Source: Leishmania mexicana MHOM/GT/2001/U1103
Lineage: Eukaryota > Euglenozoa > Kinetoplastea > Trypanosomatida > Trypanosomatidae
Length of the DNA stretch: 64,000 nt
Assembly (NCBI RefSeq): GCF_000234665.1
Contig: NC_018324.1
Location: 3,279,499-3,343,498 of the forward strand
Direction: 5' to 3'
A model generated the notes under the pieces. The model was not told the origin of the DNA. It saw only the letters and a list, made by a program, of their open reading frames with translations, and ran no database searches. This document shows positions 59,891-64,000 of the stretch, one piece after another. Positions within the stretch are counted from its first letter, which is position 1, and every line of letters begins with the position of its first letter. The position numbers and the translations under genes are program-made.

Positions 59891-62335
59891 CTACCTCTTA
59901 CCAGACTCCACGATACACTCGGCGATGTGAGCCTTTCCCTGCTTGTACCCAACGTCGTACACTGCGACTTCGTCCTCCTCGGCTACAGTGTACGCGGTGC
60001 GGGGGTCGCCGCGTACCCAGTTGAGATCCAGTGACGCTCCCAGCCCAACCAGGGTGCTCGGCACGTGAGACGCCACCCACTCATGCATGCGCTGCGTGGC
60101 ATTCGCCTCAATCACGTTGACGCTGATACCCTGCGCAATCAACCGCTTCGCCTCCTCTGCCACCTTGAACTCATTTTTGTGGAAGTAGTGGACATAGTAG
60201 GGAATCGCTGGCATGCCAAAGTGCGCCATCACCGAGATCCACGTCAGCTTGGTAGGCGTTGGTCGCAGAATCTGGTGCGCCCGGGACCGCTTGTCGGCCA
60301 TGTAGCACACACGCTTCTTTGGGCAGAACCTCTTCACGGCCTCGAGGTGATTTTTTATCTGGTTCCCGACAAGCTTATCCTCATATTGCATGATCAAGCT
60401 GAGATATTCCTTATTCAGGCTGGATTTGTAGGGGTTTGTCACTAACTTCATCAGAAGAGCATTGAAGTCATCAAACGGGTTTAGTACAGCCTGGATGAGG
60501 CGACGGTCCAGAGTGTAGCCCACCCCGTTGCCAAAGATGATTCGACTGCTATACAGCCACCACACCCGATACAAGCATTCCTCCGTGTCGTCGATGCCCA
60601 GCGTCGGTGGGATAACCCCATTGTATGGAATGGTCGCCGTCAAGTTGCGTGGTTTCCGCCACCCACCGCGCACATGCCGCAGGTCGCTCAAGTACTGTGG
60701 CACCTTCAGGTACATGTCGTCATCGCCCTTCATGATGTACGGCACGTCTGGGAACGCAGCGTACGCGTAGTTCAGCCATATGACGACCTTTTGAGACATG
60801 CCTACCTCTGTCGGGATACCCCACGAAATCCGCATACCCATTTTCTTTTTCGTGGTCGACTTGCGGTCCGTCAAAAAGTCCAGCCATAGCGAGTTGCGAT
60901 AGTGCAGCGCCTCCTGCCACAGTGCAGCGGACACGTGGCATACGTACTGCGCCGCTGCTGTGAAGGCAGGTGTCACGGGCAGCGACAACTGGGCTGAAAG
61001 AGTCGCGAGTGACGAAGTCCCGTCCACACGACGTGATGTAGTCACCACGGAGGACCGTACACCAGCGCAGGATGACTTCCACGCCGCGTCATCGCTTCTT
61101 GGGATGCCGCGCCACCCATCACGCAGCACCACGCGACGCTGCACGTACGTGGGGGCATTGTTGACGTCCCCACTCTCTACAGCCCGGCGATGTGCAGTCG
61201 CGGCAGCGTACTCGCTCACTGTTGGGGCCAGCTGCGCCATGTCCACGGTCGAATGCGTTGCGTCCTCAGAAAGACGCTCCGCAGCAGCAAACACGTAGAG
61301 CTGCAGCAGCGCGCCCGTAAAGTTGTTCTCGGTGCGCGCAACCTCTCGGTACGTCAACCACGTTGCGCGCTGCGCGTCCCGAAGCGGGTAGCGCATCGGC
61401 TGGTCCGTTGAAGGTATGCCCATCACGATCAAGTGTCGCGGTCGCTCACCTGTGCTCCTCCACTGCGACGCGTGGACAAAGCGGCGCTGCTGTGCGTACG
61501 ACCGGGTCACCCATTGCCACAGCGGCAGTTCCGCTGCAACATCCACGTCGTCCGTCACGCTCGCCATCGCAAACAGCATCGGCCCCATGAGGCCCAGCGG
61601 TGCAGATGCAGTCGCGAACACGGAAAGCCTTTCCCGCCTCTGATTTCCCGTCTCGTCAGTCGATCTCTCCGGATCCGCAGCGGCCGCGGAAGCGTACGTG
61701 ACACTGTCGAAGCACATTGCGCAGTTCTTGTCGATCACGTGCAGCGTCCACGACGGCAGCTGATCACGGTCCAGTCGCACCAGAAAGCCAGCGCTAGCGG
61801 CAGCGAGACCACGCTGTTTGGTCGTCAACCGCGTCATCGCACTCTCGTGCCGCACCACGACCGAAAACGGCGATGGAAACTGAGATAGACGGGCCTCCTC
61901 CTTCGACAACCGCATCGACGCTTCCTGTTGTAAGCCGACGTTGGTCGTGAATTCGCTGATGGACCAGTGAACCATGACTATGAGGACAAGTGAGACGGCT
62001 AGTGCCACCAAACGACGGTGTTGAGTGTGTGAATGAAGACCTTGTGCAGTTAATTGGCGAGGATGCCCGCTAAACCTGAGCGGGGGTTTCTTTGCGGCCC
62101 CATTCGACAAGTCATCCCTTTTCGACAATAATCCAGTGCTCCTCTCATCACCGCTCGGTGTTCGAGTCGAATCCACCTCCAGCTTGCCGCGTGAGCGCGA
62201 GTGACACCCTTGTCCGCTCTCCGCAGCGCTGCTCAGCCCGAAGTGCCTCTGAGAGGAGGAGAGCAGCTGAAGAGGGTCGAGGCGGTCCGTGTCCCTGGGA
62301 GCCAACGCCGCTGGCACGCTGTTCTCCTCTTGCAT
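59891..62335 (-). CDS. Phosphoglycan beta-1,3-galactosyltransferase family (SCG-like)
   Basis: Encodes 814 aa. It is a type II membrane protein: about 108 N-terminal residues rich in Ser, Arg and Leu, one membrane anchor (about 109-124, VALAVSLVLIVMVHW region), then a large lumenal part. The catalytic region is GT31-like: YPLRDAQRATWLTYREV early on, KVVIWLNYAYAAFPDVPYIM, the metal-binding KGDDDMYLKV (DDD at about 538-540) and FGNGVGYTLDRRLI. These match the Leishmania SCG side-chain galactosyltransferases, which add beta-1,3-galactose to lipophosphoglycan in the Golgi. Which SCG member it is cannot be told from sequence alone. The ATG at 62335 (MQEENSV) was chosen; the longer frame has leader-like composition. 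Confidence 0.9.
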   Translation of the reverse strand: MQEENSVPAALAPRDTDRLDPLQLLSSSQRHFGLSSAAESGQGCHSRSRGKLEVDSTRTPSGDERSTGLLSKRDDLSNGAAKKPPLRFSGHPRQLTAQGLHSHTQHRRLVALAVSLVLIVMVHWSISEFTTNVGLQQEASMRLSKEEARLSQFPSPFSVVVRHESAMTRLTTKQRGLAAASAGFLVRLDRDQLPSWTLHVIDKNCAMCFDSVTYASAAAADPERSTDETGNQRRERLSVFATASAPLGLMGPMLFAMASVTDDVDVAAELPLWQWVTRSYAQQRRFVHASQWRSTGERPRHLIVMGIPSTDQPMRYPLRDAQRATWLTYREVARTENNFTGALLQLYVFAAAERLSEDATHSTVDMAQLAPTVSEYAAATAHRRAVESGDVNNAPTYVQRRVVLRDGWRGIPRSDDAAWKSSCAGVRSSVVTTSRRVDGTSSLATLSAQLSLPVTPAFTAAAQYVCHVSAALWQEALHYRNSLWLDFLTDRKSTTKKKMGMRISWGIPTEVGMSQKVVIWLNYAYAAFPDVPYIMKGDDDMYLKVPQYLSDLRHVRGGWRKPRNLTATIPYNGVIPPTLGIDDTEECLYRVWWLYSSRIIFGNGVGYTLDRRLIQAVLNPFDDFNALLMKLVTNPYKSSLNKEYLSLIMQYEDKLVGNQIKNHLEAVKRFCPKKRVCYMADKRSRAHQILRPTPTKLTWISVMAHFGMPAIPYYVHYFHKNEFKVAEEAKRLIAQGISVNVIEANATQRMHEWVASHVPSTLVGLGASLDLNWVRGDPRTAYTVAEEDEVAVYDVGYKQGKAHIAECIVESGKR

Positions 62336-64000
62336 GATGGTGCACTTCACGCGCAGTGCCGTGGCGGCGGAAGGAGACCTAAGGTGTGCAGGTGGCCACC
62401 AAAGTGGCACGAGGACACTCTTGGCCGTGTACAGCGAAGCAGCAGGGCCACGGATCGAGACGCGGGGGGATCAAGGGCAGTCGAAGAGAATTACACGATA
62501 ACACCGGACAGCGGTGCAGAAGAGTTGTGAGCGTGTCGGTGCAACTGTAAAGGGTGCGCCAGTCCACGGAGGTGTCCTCCTCCACTTGCGTATGTCTGTG
62601 CGTGGGTGGGTGGATGTATGGAGAAATGGGCGGAGTATGAGGAAAGGCAGATAAGGACAGGCGGAGTGGATTGAGGGAAGGTGGCCACCGTGGGATGGTG
62701 GACGGACCCGCGAAGCGGACGGGTCGAAGTGACAGTGGAAGATGCCCCTGCGTCGAGCAACACCGGAGCGGCGCTATGGGAATGGGGAGGTTGTTAGCCT
62801 CTTTGGTCGTGCAGGCGGCGGCTGCACAAAAACGGGTCTGAGTTTCGCTTCCCCGAGACGAAAGCGGGCAAGTCTTTCCTGTGCAAGGATGCGCGCGGCA
62901 GTTACTCCACTGCACCTTTCATTGGCATTCACCGCGGTTCGATGAAAAGTCCCCAGCGTCTAGCAGAAGAGGGAGAGCCTGCACGTCTCGATGCCCCCTC
63001 CCCCTCTACACGAGAAGAGGCAGAGGAGTAGACACACGCACAGGAGAGGAAAGCAAAAGTGGCAGAGGTGCAGGAGAAGAGGGCGGCGCGCGTTGGACGG
63101 GTGCACGGTTGTCGGGGAGTGAGATCGAGCCTGTACCCGGATGGTGTACCGCTTGAGGCACAGGCAGAGTACGTGGCGTGCGGTGTGCAGGCAGTGCCGA
63201 AAACGCAAAAGAGAGCAGCGCCGCGCCACGACACGCTGTACACTACAGCAAAGTACAAAGCAGCCGGCAGCGTCGACCACCAAAGAAGCGCAAAGGCCAA
63301 ACCAACAAGGCCATCGAGCATGGGCTGCTGAGGCCCGCCCCACCGGTCGGGCACAGGCACCGGGAAAGGAAAAGGAAGCAGGGCATGGCGAGCTTGATTT
63401 CATCCGCGTCCCAATCTGCCACGCACACGCGCGCAGGCGGGTGAGGGAGCAACAGAAGGAAGTCTACCGTGGGAAGTCGAGATGGGGAGACCGCCACAGG
63501 CGTCTGAGGCCGAAGAAGCGGGAAAAGGCGGTCGCAGGCGCGCCTTTCTCAGAGCTCGTACTTTTTCCTTGATTCGCGCCGCTGGCCGTACGGATGCACT
63601 CTCTTCCCCACTGGCCCGAATCTCGGTAAAAAGCGCCCATCGACTCCCGGCATCTGCCTCGTGAAGGTGAGCAGTGGATGCACGATCCCACGTGTCCTCT
63701 GCATTTGGGGTGCCTCCGTCTGCGCGCTCGTGCGTGTCATGTGTGTGAACAGAGAACATAGGGAGACGAAGAGATGCGCAAAGAGTGAAAGGTAGCGCAT
63801 GGTGCTGTGGCGTAGAGAATAAGCGAGCAAGCGGCGGAGGAGTGACACTGTCGAAGTGGCGACCCGGCATCCCGTGTGATGACTTCCGGTGCCCGCGGGC
63901 GTTGAGGGAGGCACGGAGGCAGGGAGGGGGACGGGGTTGCACGCAGCCTCCATAGACACGGACGCCGAGAGCGTGCTTCGGATACGGCAGCGCACGGTCT
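62336..64000. other. Non-coding region at right edge
   Basis: No gene is recognised. Purine-rich plus-strand tracts lie near 62610-62670 and 63000-63080; on the coding strand the former would be the pyrimidine signal for the galactosyltransferase. The next gene upstream must lie beyond the window. Confidence 0.6.

Noticed and set aside
1..64000. tRNA, rRNA, snoRNA genes, CRISPR arrays or bacterial-type operon signals
   Set aside because: None recognised by eye. Short RNA genes could be missed without a covariance-model search.

Overview
The window looks like nuclear DNA of a kinetoplastid, almost certainly a Leishmania species. The DNA is GC-rich, the genes are intronless and widely spaced, and all nineteen protein genes I accept lie on the minus strand, as expected of one polycistronic transcription unit. 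Several genes start just downstream of long polypyrimidine tracts followed by an AG, the signature of spliced-leader trans-splicing. Trypanosomatid-specific content supports this: an RNA editing ligase (REL2), a phosphoglycan beta-1,3-galactosyltransferase of the SCG family, remnants of an ingi/L1Tc-type retrotransposon (DIRE), and a TTAGGG telomere array.

Layout, left to right (genes are transcribed right to left). 1-9.6 kb: a giant coiled-coil protein and a divergent tandem-AAA ATPase. 9.6-11.6 kb: a degenerate retroelement with endonuclease-like and reverse-transcriptase-like segments. 12-36 kb: housekeeping genes in the order TBC1D20-like Rab GAP, SGT1-like co-chaperone, ribosomal protein S11, a four-helix membrane protein, BRX1, separase, alpha-SNAP, a disordered P/Q/Y-rich protein, a tRNA m5U methyltransferase, a probable mitochondrial protein and REL2. 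36.5-37.4 kb: a conserved unknown. 37.9-39.1 kb: a second, nearly identical copy of the endonuclease part of the retroelement, ending 21 bp from a tandem array of three M20D amidohydrolases (39-45.4 kb). 46-56.6 kb: a PPR protein, a Pkr1-like V-ATPase assembly factor, a WDR7/rabconnectin-like WD40 protein, an unknown and a tandem CHORD protein.

At 57913-58248 there are 56 perfect TTAGGG units running directly into a 100-N gap. The sequence resumes at 58349 with non-telomeric DNA and an SCG galactosyltransferase gene. The array is oriented as a right-hand chromosome end, so the window appears to join two chromosomes. From memory, L. major chromosome 20 carries REL2 and RPS11, an SCG gene opens chromosome 36, and chromosomes 20 and 36 are fused in the L. 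mexicana complex. A 20/36 junction is therefore my leading hypothesis, but the 100-N gap means the join could be purely scaffolded.

Themes linking genes: mitochondrial RNA and translation (REL2, PPR protein, possibly two unknowns), membrane traffic and V-ATPase (alpha-SNAP, TBC1D20-like, Pkr1-like, WDR7-like), HSP90 co-chaperones (SGT1-like, CHORD), ribosome production (S11, BRX1). These are neighbours in a constitutively transcribed unit, not a regulated operon. The most unusual structures are the interstitial telomere junction, the near-identical DIRE pair, and the mosaic amidohydrolase array with one copy altered at a probable metal site.
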